Source: a virus. From it: a DNA stretch of 56,115 nt. Positions 32,421-40,818 of this stretch are shown in pieces; position 1 is the stretch's first letter; each line of letters starts with the position of its first letter. The stretch is taken from positions 1 through 56,115 of IMG/VR virus record IMGVR_UViG_3300027881_000017; one strand, written 5' to 3'. The notes under the pieces were generated by a model. It was not told the DNA's origin. It worked only from the letters and a program-made list of their open reading frames with translations, and did not search any database. The translations under genes were made by a program, and so were the position numbers.

Positions 32421-34027
32421 TATAATGCCCCTTTCAATTCGTTAATATCTAATTTCCTGTTGACATCTTCTTTCTGTTTTAGTTTCTTATATATATAATT
32501 TTCAACTGTCCCTTTCGTTAGTAAATGGTAGACCGTCATTTTATTTTTCTGTCCAATTCGTTCAATTCGTTGCATGCTCTGGATATAATTCTCCAGATTA
32601 AAGTCCTGTTCATAATAAATTATATTAGAACAGAACTGTAGATTTAATCCGTGACCGGCAGATGCTGGGTTGGCAATAAGAATTTGGCAGGCACGTGGGT
32701 TTGTTTTTTTATGTTCAAATACTTCTAATGCGACGCTTTTTTCTGATCCAAAATATGCAATCGACTTTCCGTTTAATTTTTCTCTTATGTGCTCTATTGT
32801 TCTATTAAAATGAGCAAATACTATGCATTTCTTATCACCGATTTGATCCAAGATTTCAAACATCGCGGCGTCTTTTGGATTACTATTTGATATTGGAAAT
32901 GACTTTTCGTTCATATATATAAACCCACTGGCAATCTGTCTTAATTTCATTAATTTCGTTATAACGAAAGGAGCGGTTACTGCGTTATTTTCATTTAACC
33001 AGACAATGCATTCGTTTTTCATCTGCTCATAAACTTCCTTTTGCTTGCTAAGCATCTCAACTTTACGGATCTCTTCCACCAGCGGTGGTAAATCAATGCA
33101 TTCGCGTTTATGATGCTGTATGCTTACACCGGCTGCTTTTCTTTTGAATACATCCAATGCCTCTGGTTTGGGAAACCATTCATAATTCAAATAGCCGCCC
33201 TGGGTAAAATACCGGTGACGGAACGCATAAAACACTTCGCCAAATATATTTGGCTGGACAAACTTGTACTGGTTAAATGCGTCCTGCAGGCCGTTCGGCG
33301 CCAGCGTACCGGTCATGATGCTTCTATAGCTAACCATATCTCTTAGCTTCATGATCGCTTTGCTGCGCTGTGCATTCGGCGATTTGATCCGGGTTGATTC
33401 ATCTAATATAATTGCCTTCCATTTGATTTGCATTAATTCATCTAATACTCGAGGAACCATCTCGTAGTTGATTATATATATGCGTTGATTCCAAAATATT
33501 TCGTGGCATTCATTATCTGCCCAACAATCCATAGTTGTATTTAATACTTTTTTAACTTTAGCAGATCCTTCATTTAAAATTATTCCAGTCAATTTACATT
33601 CATCAAGTTGCTTCTCCCATACCGGCTCCATGATCGATTTCGGGCATATAACCAATACCGGCCAATCGTTTCGCTCAAGCATCAATTCGATCTGGACCAA
33701 CGTTTTGCCGGTCCCGGGCTCGCTCAGGTCGGCAAAGTATTTTGTCTTGCGAGCAACTTGAACGCTTTCTTTTTGATGCTTATACAGATTTTTTAAAACC
33801 AGGTCGGTCGCCGGAATTCTATCAGAATCTTCTATACGACTTATCACAGGCTGTGGCAAGGAAATGCCAAGGAGGGAATTTGCGAGGACTACGGTGTCTT
33901 CGTCATATGGAATCGACCATAGCTTTTGTTTGGGGTTCCAGCGCCAACCTGGAATTTGCTTAATTACTTCTTTCTGGTCATAAGGCACTTTTATATATAC
34001 CCTATTTCCTTGAATTAGATGCGTCAT
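32420..34027 (-). CDS. SNF2-family DNA helicase/translocase
   Basis: 535 residues. N-terminus YIKVPYDQKEVIKQIPGWRW is like the HARP module of SMARCAL1-type enzymes. Motif I LSEPGTGKTLVQ (near 108), Ia VLVICPKSI, II ILDEST, III MTGTLAPNG, V ANPASAGHGLNLQ, VI QSMQRIERIGQKNKMTVYHLL. Phage SNF2 proteins of this length help fork restart or recombination. AAAAAGGAG precedes the ATG; its stop touches the next start. Confidence 0.9.
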   Translation of the reverse strand: MTHLIQGNRVYIKVPYDQKEVIKQIPGWRWNPKQKLWSIPYDEDTVVLANSLLGISLPQPVISRIEDSDRIPATDLVLKNLYKHQKESVQVARKTKYFADLSEPGTGKTLVQIELMLERNDWPVLVICPKSIMEPVWEKQLDECKLTGIILNEGSAKVKKVLNTTMDCWADNECHEIFWNQRIYIINYEMVPRVLDELMQIKWKAIILDESTRIKSPNAQRSKAIMKLRDMVSYRSIMTGTLAPNGLQDAFNQYKFVQPNIFGEVFYAFRHRYFTQGGYLNYEWFPKPEALDVFKRKAAGVSIQHHKRECIDLPPLVEEIRKVEMLSKQKEVYEQMKNECIVWLNENNAVTAPFVITKLMKLRQIASGFIYMNEKSFPISNSNPKDAAMFEILDQIGDKKCIVFAHFNRTIEHIREKLNGKSIAYFGSEKSVALEVFEHKKTNPRACQILIANPASAGHGLNLQFCSNIIYYEQDFNLENYIQSMQRIERIGQKNKMTVYHLLTKGTVENYIYKKLKQKEDVNRKLDINELKGAL

Positions 34028-34167
34028 TTTAGTTTCTCCTTTTTATCCCAGCATTCATCACAAACAGTAAACGTTATATTCCCAACGGGTTCACCGCATT
34101 TTATGCATTTATTTTTCATGCAAGCACATTTCTTTTTTTTCTCTTTACAATTAGGACAAGGTTTCAT
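34024..34167 (-). CDS. 47-residue double zinc-finger protein
   Basis: Encodes MKPCPNCKEKKKKCACMKNK followed by CIKCGEPVGNITFTVCDECW, giving paired CxxC knuckles in a Lys-rich protein. ATG at 34167 overlaps the previous stop (ATGA), and its own TGA overlaps the helicase ATG. Likely nucleic-acid or protein binding; function unknown. Confidence 0.6.
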   Translation of the reverse strand: MKPCPNCKEKKKKCACMKNKCIKCGEPVGNITFTVCDECWDKKEKLK

Positions 34168-34343
34168 TTTCTCTCCCAACTTATTACTTTTAAATATGAT
34201 CCCATTAGGGCAGGATCATGATACGAACTAACCTTTACGTTAATGTCTGCCAATTTTTTTAATTCAAATAATGCTGGATATGCCGTATCAACCAACATCT
34301 TTTCTATCGCGTTTAAAGCATGTTCGATATTTTTATCTGTCAT
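34164..34343 (-). CDS. 59-residue protein, unknown
   Basis: Helical start (MTDKNIEHALNAIEKMLVDT) and SSYHDPALMGSYLKVISWE at its end. Both ends overlap neighbours by ATGA, so it belongs to a chain of coupled small genes (34024-34471). No family recognised. Confidence 0.52.
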   Translation of the reverse strand: MTDKNIEHALNAIEKMLVDTAYPALFELKKLADINVKVSSYHDPALMGSYLKVISWERK

Positions 34344-34471
34344 TTTTTGTCTTTCGTTTCAAGTTTTTTTAATATTCTATCTACTTTTTTATGAAGCGGT
34401 AAGAGCCAAAGTACAATTATAACAATAATGCAAAGTGACCAAATTATAATAAGAAAATCTTCATTACTCAC
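34340..34471 (-). CDS. 43-residue membrane protein
   Basis: From a GTG at 34471 with GGAGG 7 bases upstream, overlapping the previous stop (GTGA). One hydrophobic span (about residues 6-24, LIIIWSLCIIVIIVLWLL) then a basic helical tail ending KKLETKDKK. Function unknown. Confidence 0.55.
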   Translation of the reverse strand: MSNEDFLIIIWSLCIIVIIVLWLLPLHKKVDRILKKLETKDKK

Positions 34472-34824
34472 AGCGATTCCTCCAGGATTTCAAAAGCTTT
34501 TGGGATTGCAGATTGCCACGCTTCGGTGCGGGTTTTGAAACCCGTGATAATTTCGTGCACTTTGCTGTATGTTTTAATTTCATGTCCAAAGAACCCCGCA
34601 TTGTTACAAAATGGAGTTATATAAATCCCCTGCTCGTCAAAGAATAATAGCAGGTGTCCGATTAGGGATGCAAGAGATAAAGATAAAACATATAATTCAA
34701 ATTCAGCCGTTTTGTTAAGTTTTAGATATTTATTTTTTAGAATATTGTCCCATTCTCTTGAATAAATATTTTGTATAAACTTCGCCCACGCTTTCGGGCA
34801 TTTCTTTTCTATCTTTTCGAACAT
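34468..34824 (-). CDS. Phage protein, unknown
   Basis: 118 residues from the ATG at 34824 (GGAGAAATA upstream; TAATG overlap with the preceding gene) rather than from 34863. Contains KKCPKAWAKFIQNIYS, LSLASLIGHLLLFFDEQGIYITPFC and AWQSAIPKAFEILEESL. The pattern of a short phage protein with aromatic core; no function recognised. Confidence 0.55.
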   Translation of the reverse strand: MFEKIEKKCPKAWAKFIQNIYSREWDNILKNKYLKLNKTAEFELYVLSLSLASLIGHLLLFFDEQGIYITPFCNNAGFFGHEIKTYSKVHEIITGFKTRTEAWQSAIPKAFEILEESL

Positions 34825-35045
34825 TATTTCTCCAATGCTTTTTGTGCCCACCCCTCTATCCAACTTAAAATTAAATTTAGACTCTCGTTTGGAGTTGTAT
34901 ATCTTTTTTCACCTATGCCCAATATTTTTCTTTCATTACAATATTTTTTTATTTTCTTCAAAGCTGCTTCCAGTTCTTTGACTTTATCATGTTCAATTCT
35001 AAAATTATGTTCAGCGCTTTCCGCTCGTTGTTTATAATCACTCAT
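34824..35045 (-). CDS. Coiled-coil protein, unknown
   Basis: 73 residues, GGAGGG upstream. First half is charged helix (QRAESAEHNFRIEHDKVKEL, EAALKKIKKYCNE), second half is WIEGWAQKALEK-ending amphipathic helix. Possibly a dimerising accessory protein. Confidence 0.5.
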   Translation of the reverse strand: MSDYKQRAESAEHNFRIEHDKVKELEAALKKIKKYCNERKILGIGEKRYTTPNESLNLILSWIEGWAQKALEK

Positions 35046-35060
35046 TCTTTACCCTCCAAT

Positions 35061-35177
35061 TTAGAACTGCCGCTTGGACTTCTTGCGGCCCTGGGATGCT
35101 AAAGCAACCGCAATAAACCAAAGAGCGATTATCACAAAACCGCCAATAAGACCTAATATAATAGTTAAAGTATCCAT
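35061..35177 (-). CDS. 38-residue membrane protein
   Basis: GGAGGG 5 bases before the ATG. One span (TLTIILGLIGGFVIIALWFI region, residues 3-27) followed by a basic tail (GRKKSKRQF). Small phage membrane peptides can modify host envelope functions; nothing more can be said. Confidence 0.55.
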   Translation of the reverse strand: MDTLTIILGLIGGFVIIALWFIAVALASQGRKKSKRQF

Positions 35178-35186
35178 TAAACCCTC

Positions 35187-35381
35187 CTATGTAATTGTAC
35201 ATAAAGATTTTTTGCAATTGACGATATCACCAACTGTAAGATCGTCGGTAAAATGCGCTACCATTTTTGCGGTTCCGGCAACTATCTCGCCTTTAAACCA
35301 CTCTGGACTTTCTTCTATAAGCTTGATATTGAACAGACCTTTTCTGCGATGGTTAATCGTATAGATTTCTCCAATGGTCAT
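35187..35381 (-). CDS. Small beta-rich protein, unknown
   Basis: 64 residues, GGAGG upstream (also coding for the previous peptide). MTIGEIYTINHRRKGLFNIK, WFKGEIVAGTAKMVAHF, VGDIVNCKKS read as a small SH3-like barrel. Start overlaps the previous stop by TAATG. Confidence 0.52.
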   Translation of the reverse strand: MTIGEIYTINHRRKGLFNIKLIEESPEWFKGEIVAGTAKMVAHFTDDLTVGDIVNCKKSLCTIT

Positions 35382-35467
35382 TAGATCCTCCTGGACGTTA
35401 TAATATACAATACATATGAAATGGGAATGATAACAATAATGGTGATAAAAATGAGGTAAGGTAACAT
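35381..35467 (-). CDS. 28-residue membrane peptide
   Basis: MLPYLIFITIIVIIPISYVL is a single membrane span, followed by a basic end TSRRI. AGGG about 11 bases upstream is a weak site; the stop overlaps the next ATG (TAATG), which supports it. Function unknown. Confidence 0.45.
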   Translation of the reverse strand: MLPYLIFITIIVIIPISYVLYIITSRRI

Positions 35468-35583
35468 GTGAGTTTACCCTGGTTTTAATTTTTAATTTTT
35501 AATAAAACCGGCGACACCACTCTGGACAAATAAATGCCGCCGGTTAGGCGGATCGACACCGCCTGGTGACCTTTCGGGGTCAG
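35468..35583 (-). other. 116-bp structured intercistronic region
   Basis: Three stems on the minus strand: GACC/GGUC (4 bp, loop CCGAAA), GGCGG/CCGCC (5 bp, 7-base loop) and AACCGGCG/CGCCGGUU (8 bp, perfect, about 24-base loop) followed by UUAUU. Two segments beginning CCAG and containing GGTGTCG are imperfect copies of each other. Could be an attenuator or another ribozyme-like element; I cannot assign a class. Confidence 0.4.
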
Positions 35584-35982
35584 CTAATTTGTGCTGTCCT
35601 CTTTGTCTATCGCCTGCAGAATTTCTATAATATCGTTCTTAATTTCTTTTTTAAGATTCTTGCCCACCTTAACCGTCTCTTCAACTCGCTCAAAAGTTAT
35701 CTTGTCAGCAATATACATTTGCAGCAGTGTCGTTTTGTCCGGCACAAAAACTGCAAGAAATACGCAAATCAAGAACGGCATAAATAGTTTCTTGAAAACG
35801 TTTTGACACTTTTTATAGTCGTCATTATCTTTGCCGTACTCTATGAGATTTACCGTCGCGCCTATTTTGGAAATAACCGAGCCAATGCCCAGCAATACAG
35901 AACAGACGCACGCAGCAATAACTACATTATTAACAACCTGCAGCATATAAATAAAAAATGGGCTTACGATGGATTCATCCAT
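35584..35982 (-). CDS. Membrane protein, unknown
   Basis: 132 residues, GGAGG upstream. Two membrane spans (about 8-38 and 66-84, LFMPFLICVFLAVFVP), then a charged coiled-coil-like C-terminus (FERVEETVKVGKNLKKEIKN). Start lies inside the end of the zinc-finger gene upstream. No family recognised. Confidence 0.58.
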   Translation of the reverse strand: MDESIVSPFFIYMLQVVNNVVIAACVCSVLLGIGSVISKIGATVNLIEYGKDNDDYKKCQNVFKKLFMPFLICVFLAVFVPDKTTLLQMYIADKITFERVEETVKVGKNLKKEIKNDIIEILQAIDKEDSTN

Positions 35983-36208
35983 TGAACACCTCCATTACTT
36001 TACGTTTCATTAAAGCATCACAACGATAACACATCTTTGGCATTATAGCGATCGGATGATTACCAAATTTCAAATACGTCGCTGGCTTCAGATGTATCTT
36101 CTGGGCAATGCGATGGCCCTTCTCATCCTTCGTCGGAAATTCGGTTCCGCATATCCCACAAGTGTATTCGCCGTTCTTGCTTTGATGTTTTCCAAGTTTT
36201 TTAATCAT
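35975..36208 (-). CDS. Small zinc-finger protein
   Basis: 77 residues. TCGICGTEFP and MCYRCDALMKRK give two CxxC knuckles about 40 residues apart, with basic surroundings. Same plan as each half of the 36244 protein. Probably binds nucleic acid or a host enzyme. Confidence 0.58.
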   Translation of the reverse strand: MIKKLGKHQSKNGEYTCGICGTEFPTKDEKGHRIAQKIHLKPATYLKFGNHPIAIMPKMCYRCDALMKRKVMEVFNG

Positions 36209-36243
36209 GGTCTAATTTAATCAATTTTTATTAAAATAAAAAA

Positions 36244-36771
36244 TTATTTTTTATCAATTAAATCTTTTATCTCTTTCGCTATTTTCCGTTTACAGCTATA
36301 ACAAAACATCGTGATTGAAAATACCTCAGATTGAGCAAACATTATATAATCCCTGTTGCATAAGTTTTCTCTGAACTTATCATATCTTTTATGGCATAGG
36401 TTGCATTCGTATTTACCATATTTCTTTGCTATCATATTATCATAAATTTTTTCTGCTTTTTCGACTGTTTCCTTGTCGGTTCCAAATGGATTATCAAATG
36501 CCTGGTCATGCGCTAATTTTCTTAGTTCTCGTTCTTCTTTTAATAAAATCAGTTTGTCATCGTTGCGGTCCTTTTTTACTATTTTTTCGATCTTTTTTAA
36601 TAGTTTTTTATCACATGAGTGACAGATTTTTCCGCAATCGACGATGTCAAAATTCCTGAAGCTAATTTTCCGGTTTGGTTTTATAAATTTTTTCTCCGGA
36701 GTCTTTTCCCAAAAATTAGCAAAAACGGGGAACTTTTTGGCGCAAAATTCGCATTGGTAGAACTTGTTCAT
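36244..36771 (-). CDS. Duplicated zinc-finger protein, first gene of the leftward operon
   Basis: 175 residues. Two copies of one module: CEFCAKKFPVF ... KICHSCDKKLLKKI (1-70) and CNLCHKRYDKF ... MFCYSCKRKIAKEI (120-172), joined by a charged helix with a gap of about 50 residues. As the first leftward gene next to the divergent AT-rich region it is likely to be expressed earliest and could be a regulator (inference). Confidence 0.6.
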   Translation of the reverse strand: MNKFYQCEFCAKKFPVFANFWEKTPEKKFIKPNRKISFRNFDIVDCGKICHSCDKKLLKKIEKIVKKDRNDDKLILLKEERELRKLAHDQAFDNPFGTDKETVEKAEKIYDNMIAKKYGKYECNLCHKRYDKFRENLCNRDYIMFAQSEVFSITMFCYSCKRKIAKEIKDLIDKK

Positions 36772-37122
36772 TTTAAATTCTCCTATGTTATTGTTTTTTA
36801 ATGACTTAAAAAGATAAGCAAGTTAATCCTTTGTTTTTATTGAACTTACATTTAGTTTTTGGTAAGAGAGAATTTTTTTAGTATTTTATTGTTAAATATA
36901 ATATAAATATTATAAAATAAATAAATATATAATTATTTTTTTTTAAAAAAAAAAATTTATATATCTTTATAATTTTCGTTTTTTGTTTACGGAACAGGGT
37001 GTGATATTAAAAAAGTTTTTTTAATTAATGATTTTGTGTAAAAAAATTATTTTTTAAATTGTTATTTTTTATTAAATTAACACGATGAAAATATTATAAA
37101 ACATTAGAGAATGTTATAAAAC
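36772..37122. promoter_or_regulatory. AT-rich divergent control region
   Basis: 351 bases with no gene, separating the leftward early operon from the rightward packaging operon. It is nearly all A and T between 36860 and 36980 and at 37010-37080, with long homopolymer tracts. Likely holds divergent promoters and perhaps a replication origin; only one plausible promoter can be pointed to. Confidence 0.55.
36983..37010 (+). promoter_or_regulatory. Sigma70-type promoter candidate for the terminase operon
   Basis: TTGTTT (36983-36988) and TATTAA (37005-37010) separated by 16 bases, in the least AT-biased part of the region. Fair match to -35/-10 consensus, but AT-rich DNA yields chance matches. 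Confidence 0.3.
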
Positions 37123-37124
37123 AT
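37094..37124 (+). repeat. Direct repeat TTATAAAACAT overlapping the terminase start
   Basis: The 11-mer TTATAAAACAT occurs at 37094-37104 and again at 37114-37124, 20 bases apart (two helical turns); the second copy includes the first two bases of the small-terminase ATG. Could be an operator bound by a dimeric HTH protein. Confidence 0.4.
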
Positions 37125-37731
37125 GAGAAAAAACGAAAAAAAGCGGTCTGAACAGGTGATTTTGTATAACAGAAGAACTATTGCTCGACAATATTTAAAA
37201 GGTAGAAACCAAGAAGATATTGCTGAAATGGTTAACCTGACTCAAGCGACAGTTAGTAAAGAAATCGATGCATTAAAAGAACAATGGGTGCGATCGACCG
37301 AAGTCGATTTTGCCGAAGCACAAGGCGCTGCGCTTAATAAAGTTGATGCGATGGAGCAAGAAGCACTTAATCAATATAAAAAAAGCAAACGAGCAAAAAA
37401 GACAACTACTCAGAAAAAACAACCTGCGGCAATGCCTGACAACGAAAATCCAGAGGTCACAAGTGAAGGAGAAATCGTTGCTCCCATAATAACCGAATAT
37501 GTTATAGTTGAGGAAACGATCAGAAAAGAAGAAGGCACCGGCGATGTTAAATGGTACGACCAGGTAATGAAATGCATCGACATGCGATTAAAGATTTTAG
37601 GTTTATATAACCAGTCAAGCAAGGAGCCATCTATTGGACCATTCATCCCAACTGGAATTGCTAAAGAAACTACCAAAAGTAAAGTTGCACTCTTTCTCGC
37701 AGTCTTTAAAGAGTGGGACGACGCATCTTAA
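37123..37731 (+). CDS. Terminase small subunit
   Basis: 202 residues. HTH near the N-terminus (RTIARQYLKGRNQEDIAEMV, NLTQATVSKEIDALK; about 17-52), central basic helix with a Lys-rich stretch (KKSKRAKKTTTQKKQ), and a helical MKCIDMRLKILGLY segment as in many phage small terminases. Followed in overlap by the large subunit. The HTH recognises the pac/cos site; it might also bind the repeats over its own start. Confidence 0.72.
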   Translation: MRKNEKKRSEQVILYNRRTIARQYLKGRNQEDIAEMVNLTQATVSKEIDALKEQWVRSTEVDFAEAQGAALNKVDAMEQEALNQYKKSKRAKKTTTQKKQPAAMPDNENPEVTSEGEIVAPIITEYVIVEETIRKEEGTGDVKWYDQVMKCIDMRLKILGLYNQSSKEPSIGPFIPTGIAKETTKSKVALFLAVFKEWDDAS

Positions 37732-39199
37732 AATAGCTGAAAAGTTTTTTTTAGATGATAATATCTGGTGGATTCCTCGCCCTGGGGCACAGGTATTCGC
37801 TTATTTTCACCTTGCCGATGAAATATATTATGGAGGTAAGGCTGGCGGCGGCAAGACAGATTTATTGCTTGGCTTATCATCATTAGAGCACAGACGATCA
37901 CTTATATTAAGACGGATATATCCGCAACTAGAAGCAATGATATTTCGAAGCCAGGAAATTTTTAGTGCAGCAGGGTTATATAACCTTTCGAAAAACTTCT
38001 GGCATTTTCCTTCAAGGCCGGGCAGCGTTAAAAGATTCTTACAATTTGGAGCAGTGCAATATGATCGAGATAAACTTAACTATCAAGGCCGACCTTTTGA
38101 CTTTATTGGATTTGATGAGATTACTCAATTCCTGTTTTCCCAATTTACATATATCAAAGGATGGAATAGAAGTGTGGATTCAACTCAAAGATGTAGAATC
38201 ATCTGCACTGGGAATCCGCCAACTGATCAAGATGGGGCGTGGGTAATTGATTATTGGGCTCCATGGTTGGATAGGACATATCCTAGTCCGGCAGAGCCCG
38301 GTGAACTTAGATGGTTTATAATGAAGGGCGATCAGAGCGTAATGGTCGATGGTCCGGAGCCGCAAATTGTTGATTGGTCACCTGAGCCCATATATCCGCT
38401 TAGCAGGACATTTATTCCCGCTGAGATGCTACCTGAATTAGTTGAATCTGGATATCGAACAAAGCTACAAGGCCTGCCGGAACCGCTCAGATCTCAGTTG
38501 CTGTATGGGGACATGGGGCTGACGCAAGATGATGATATATGGCAGATCATTCCTACCGAGTGGGTCCGAGCAGCGATGGCAAGATGGCATGATATGGAAA
38601 TCCCAAAGGTCGAAGACAAAGAAGGGAACCTTATAAATCATCCGATGAATTATGTTGGTGTCGATGTGGCCAGGGGAGGCAAGGACAATACGGTCATTGC
38701 GCCGAGGTATGGTAATTATATCGATGAGCTAATAAAACTTCCAGGCAAGCAGACACCAGATGGCCAATCAGTTGCAGGGCAAGTTGTAAAGGTAGTGGAA
38801 AAAGGCACTGTGATATTGATTGACATTATAGGTGTAGGGTCTTCGCCGTTTGACTGGCTGGCTGAATATGGATATCCGGTGATCGGATTTAACAGTTCGG
38901 AGAAATCAAATGCTACGGATAAGAGTGGTCAACTCACGTTTAGAAATATCCGTGCTGAGGCGTGGTGGAAAGCCAGGGAGATGCTTGATCCTGACAGTGG
39001 AGAGGAAATTGCTTTGCCCGACGATCGTATGTTATTACGTGAACTCACTACTCCCCGGTGGAAGCCTACAGCTTCAGGTATTCTTGTCGAAAGCAAAGAA
39101 GAGTTGATGAAGCCAGATCGGTTAGGCCATTCACCGGATCATGCCGATGCTGTGGTAATGGTATTACATGGTCAACCAAGATTGGGATTGATTGGATGA
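37634..39199 (+). CDS. terL: Terminase large subunit
   Basis: 521 residues from a TTG at 37634 with AAGGAG 7 bases upstream; it overlaps the small subunit by 98 bases. ATPase: Walker A GGKAGGGKTDLLLG (near 66-79), Walker B FDFIGFDEITQF (near 150). RNase-H-fold nuclease: YVGVDVARGGKDN (Asp), VILIDIIGVGSSPFDWL (Asp), HSPDHADAVVMVLHG (Asp). Complete motor; drives DNA into the prohead through the portal. Confidence 0.93.
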   Translation: MDHSSQLELLKKLPKVKLHSFSQSLKSGTTHLKIAEKFFLDDNIWWIPRPGAQVFAYFHLADEIYYGGKAGGGKTDLLLGLSSLEHRRSLILRRIYPQLEAMIFRSQEIFSAAGLYNLSKNFWHFPSRPGSVKRFLQFGAVQYDRDKLNYQGRPFDFIGFDEITQFLFSQFTYIKGWNRSVDSTQRCRIICTGNPPTDQDGAWVIDYWAPWLDRTYPSPAEPGELRWFIMKGDQSVMVDGPEPQIVDWSPEPIYPLSRTFIPAEMLPELVESGYRTKLQGLPEPLRSQLLYGDMGLTQDDDIWQIIPTEWVRAAMARWHDMEIPKVEDKEGNLINHPMNYVGVDVARGGKDNTVIAPRYGNYIDELIKLPGKQTPDGQSVAGQVVKVVEKGTVILIDIIGVGSSPFDWLAEYGYPVIGFNSSEKSNATDKSGQLTFRNIRAEAWWKAREMLDPDSGEEIALPDDRMLLRELTTPRWKPTASGILVESKEELMKPDRLGHSPDHADAVVMVLHGQPRLGLIG

Positions 39200-39402
39200 C
39201 CGATACGGAGAAAATGCGGATAGGGATCAAAGATTCTGATCAACTGTCGCAATTTATTAAGGATGTAATTGTCATGCCGATGGAACACAAGATAACTGGC
39301 AATGTAACTATCCATTTTTTAGAAGGAGAAATAAGAGCCGTAGAAATAAATCAGCATACCAGAGTGCTTAGTCAAATAACTTTCTTTAAGGAGGTAAAAT
39401 GA
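39196..39402 (+). CDS. Small protein downstream of terminase, unknown
   Basis: 68 residues from the ATG at 39196 that overlaps the terminase stop (ATGA). IKDSDQLSQFIKDVIVMPME, GNVTIHFLEGEIRAVEINQH. A short alpha/beta protein, possibly a regulator; no family recognised. Confidence 0.55.
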   Translation: MTDTEKMRIGIKDSDQLSQFIKDVIVMPMEHKITGNVTIHFLEGEIRAVEINQHTRVLSQITFFKEVK

Positions 39403-40082
39403 TAAATGTAATAATTCCTAACTATGGGCATGAATGTTACTTGCCAGATCTAATCGCTTCGCTGACTCATCAAGACAATGCAAATTGGATAGCAACAATA
39501 TATAACGACGATGACCGACCAGGCAAGGAACTTGGATATGTGTTTGATGAGCATTGGGTTTATTGTAAGGACGACAGGAAGAGGATAGGGCAAGCAGCAA
39601 GATTTAACCAAGGGATTGTAAAAGCGGATAATGAATGGATTTCTTTTATGGGCGCTGATGATATTGCGATGCCATGGAAGATAAGTTCTATATTGGATTA
39701 TGCAGAAAATGCTGATGTCATTTATACTGACGCTGTTCAGTTGATGCTAAACGACACAAGGTTGTATATCAAAAGCGATAAACCTATTGAACAGATTTGT
39801 GATCAAAACTTTATAGTAGCGTCTACCGTAGCGGTTCGTCGGCAGTTTTTATTAGATCATATCATACGGTTTGACGAGAAGTTGTCATATGGAGAGGATT
39901 GGTTGTTTTATAATCAACTTGCTATTGCCGGAGCAAAGTTTAAGTACCTGCCCTGGCCTACCGTATATTACCGGGATTATACTTCGAATATCATGATTAG
40001 GGGCAGACCGGAATGGCACCAAAGGAAAAAACAAATTTATGATAAGATTCAGCAGTTATATACTAATATTAAAGGAGGATAA
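39399..40082 (+). CDS. Glycosyltransferase family 2
   Basis: 227 residues, AAGGAGG upstream. GT-A pattern: VIIPNYGHECYLPDLIASL, IYNDDDRPG, AARFNQGIVKADNEWISFMG, ADDIAMPWKI (metal-binding acids), then LSYGEDWLFYNQL (catalytic base ED). First of a block of sugar genes between terminase and portal. Confidence 0.85.
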   Translation: MINVIIPNYGHECYLPDLIASLTHQDNANWIATIYNDDDRPGKELGYVFDEHWVYCKDDRKRIGQAARFNQGIVKADNEWISFMGADDIAMPWKISSILDYAENADVIYTDAVQLMLNDTRLYIKSDKPIEQICDQNFIVASTVAVRRQFLLDHIIRFDEKLSYGEDWLFYNQLAIAGAKFKYLPWPTVYYRDYTSNIMIRGRPEWHQRKKQIYDKIQQLYTNIKGG

Positions 40083-40086
40083 AATT

Positions 40087-40467
40087 ATGATTTTACGAGC
40101 ATCGTTATTGTTAATGTCACTGGTGTTAATTGCCAGTTGTCAGACCACAGCACCAAGAGGGTTTGTTTGGGATTATGACCATGCTGCAAATGGTCCAGCA
40201 TATCAAGACTCGATTCAGTTCAAGTTGTATTATGGTCAGTCTGCACAAGACACTTTGTTCATGTTACTGGACAGCACTGAGGCGCTGGATATAGATATTC
40301 GATCTCATAGATGGCTGTATTCAAATCAAGACAGGTGGTTTTATTTGATTGCAGAGAGCATGAGAGACAAGGCAACGTCACTATCGTCTAATATTGTTCA
40401 GATATATTTCCCGAAGATAATAAATCAAGACCCAGTTAATTTTGAAGCAGTCAAATTTAAATTTTAA
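40087..40467 (+). CDS. FN3-like lipoprotein (paralogue of 2118-2561)
   Basis: 126 residues from the ATG at 40087 (AAAGGAGG upstream). Lipobox LIASC at residues 15-19; then GFVWDYDHAANGPAYQDSIQ, FKLYYGQSAQDTLFMLLDS and a closing strand WFYLIAESMRDKATSLSSN, the same single FN3-like domain as the lipoprotein in the lysis cassette (GF-W-D start; A-S-D closing segment). Likely exported and anchored to the outer membrane. Possible superinfection exclusion protein. Confidence 0.62.
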   Translation: MILRASLLLMSLVLIASCQTTAPRGFVWDYDHAANGPAYQDSIQFKLYYGQSAQDTLFMLLDSTEALDIDIRSHRWLYSNQDRWFYLIAESMRDKATSLSSNIVQIYFPKIINQDPVNFEAVKFKF

Positions 40468-40506
40468 TTCTAACCCATAACCGGCTAAAAGCCGAAGGAG
40501 AAAATT

Positions 40507-40818
40507 ATGCCATTAGTAAAGAAATCCAAGAAGCAAGTAATTGAAGCAGGGGTAGATCTCCCGATCAAGCCTGAACATGTAAAGTTGTTTAAGGATTTAA
40601 TCAAAAGAGAAGCAGATATTAAGTTTGCTCTTGGTAGTATGTCCGAAATGCTGAGGGAAAGGCACGAGATGTTCTGGGATACGGTTAACGAGTTATATCC
40701 GGAGATAAAAGATTGGATTACTACAGCAGATCTGGAGGAAGAATGTTTCCATGTGCTGTACGAAAAAACTAAGGCATGGAGTAAGCGACATACGAAAGAA
40801 ACAGCGGGGGTGAACTGA
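40507..40818 (+). CDS. Small helical protein, unknown
   Basis: 103 residues, GAAGGAG upstream. Helical and charged (KPEHVKLFKDLIKREADIKF, LRERHEMFWDTVNELYPEIK). Its length and content recall small phage proteins encoded near sugar genes, with no function known. Stop and next ATG share one base. Confidence 0.55.
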   Translation: MPLVKKSKKQVIEAGVDLPIKPEHVKLFKDLIKREADIKFALGSMSEMLRERHEMFWDTVNELYPEIKDWITTADLEEECFHVLYEKTKAWSKRHTKETAGVN

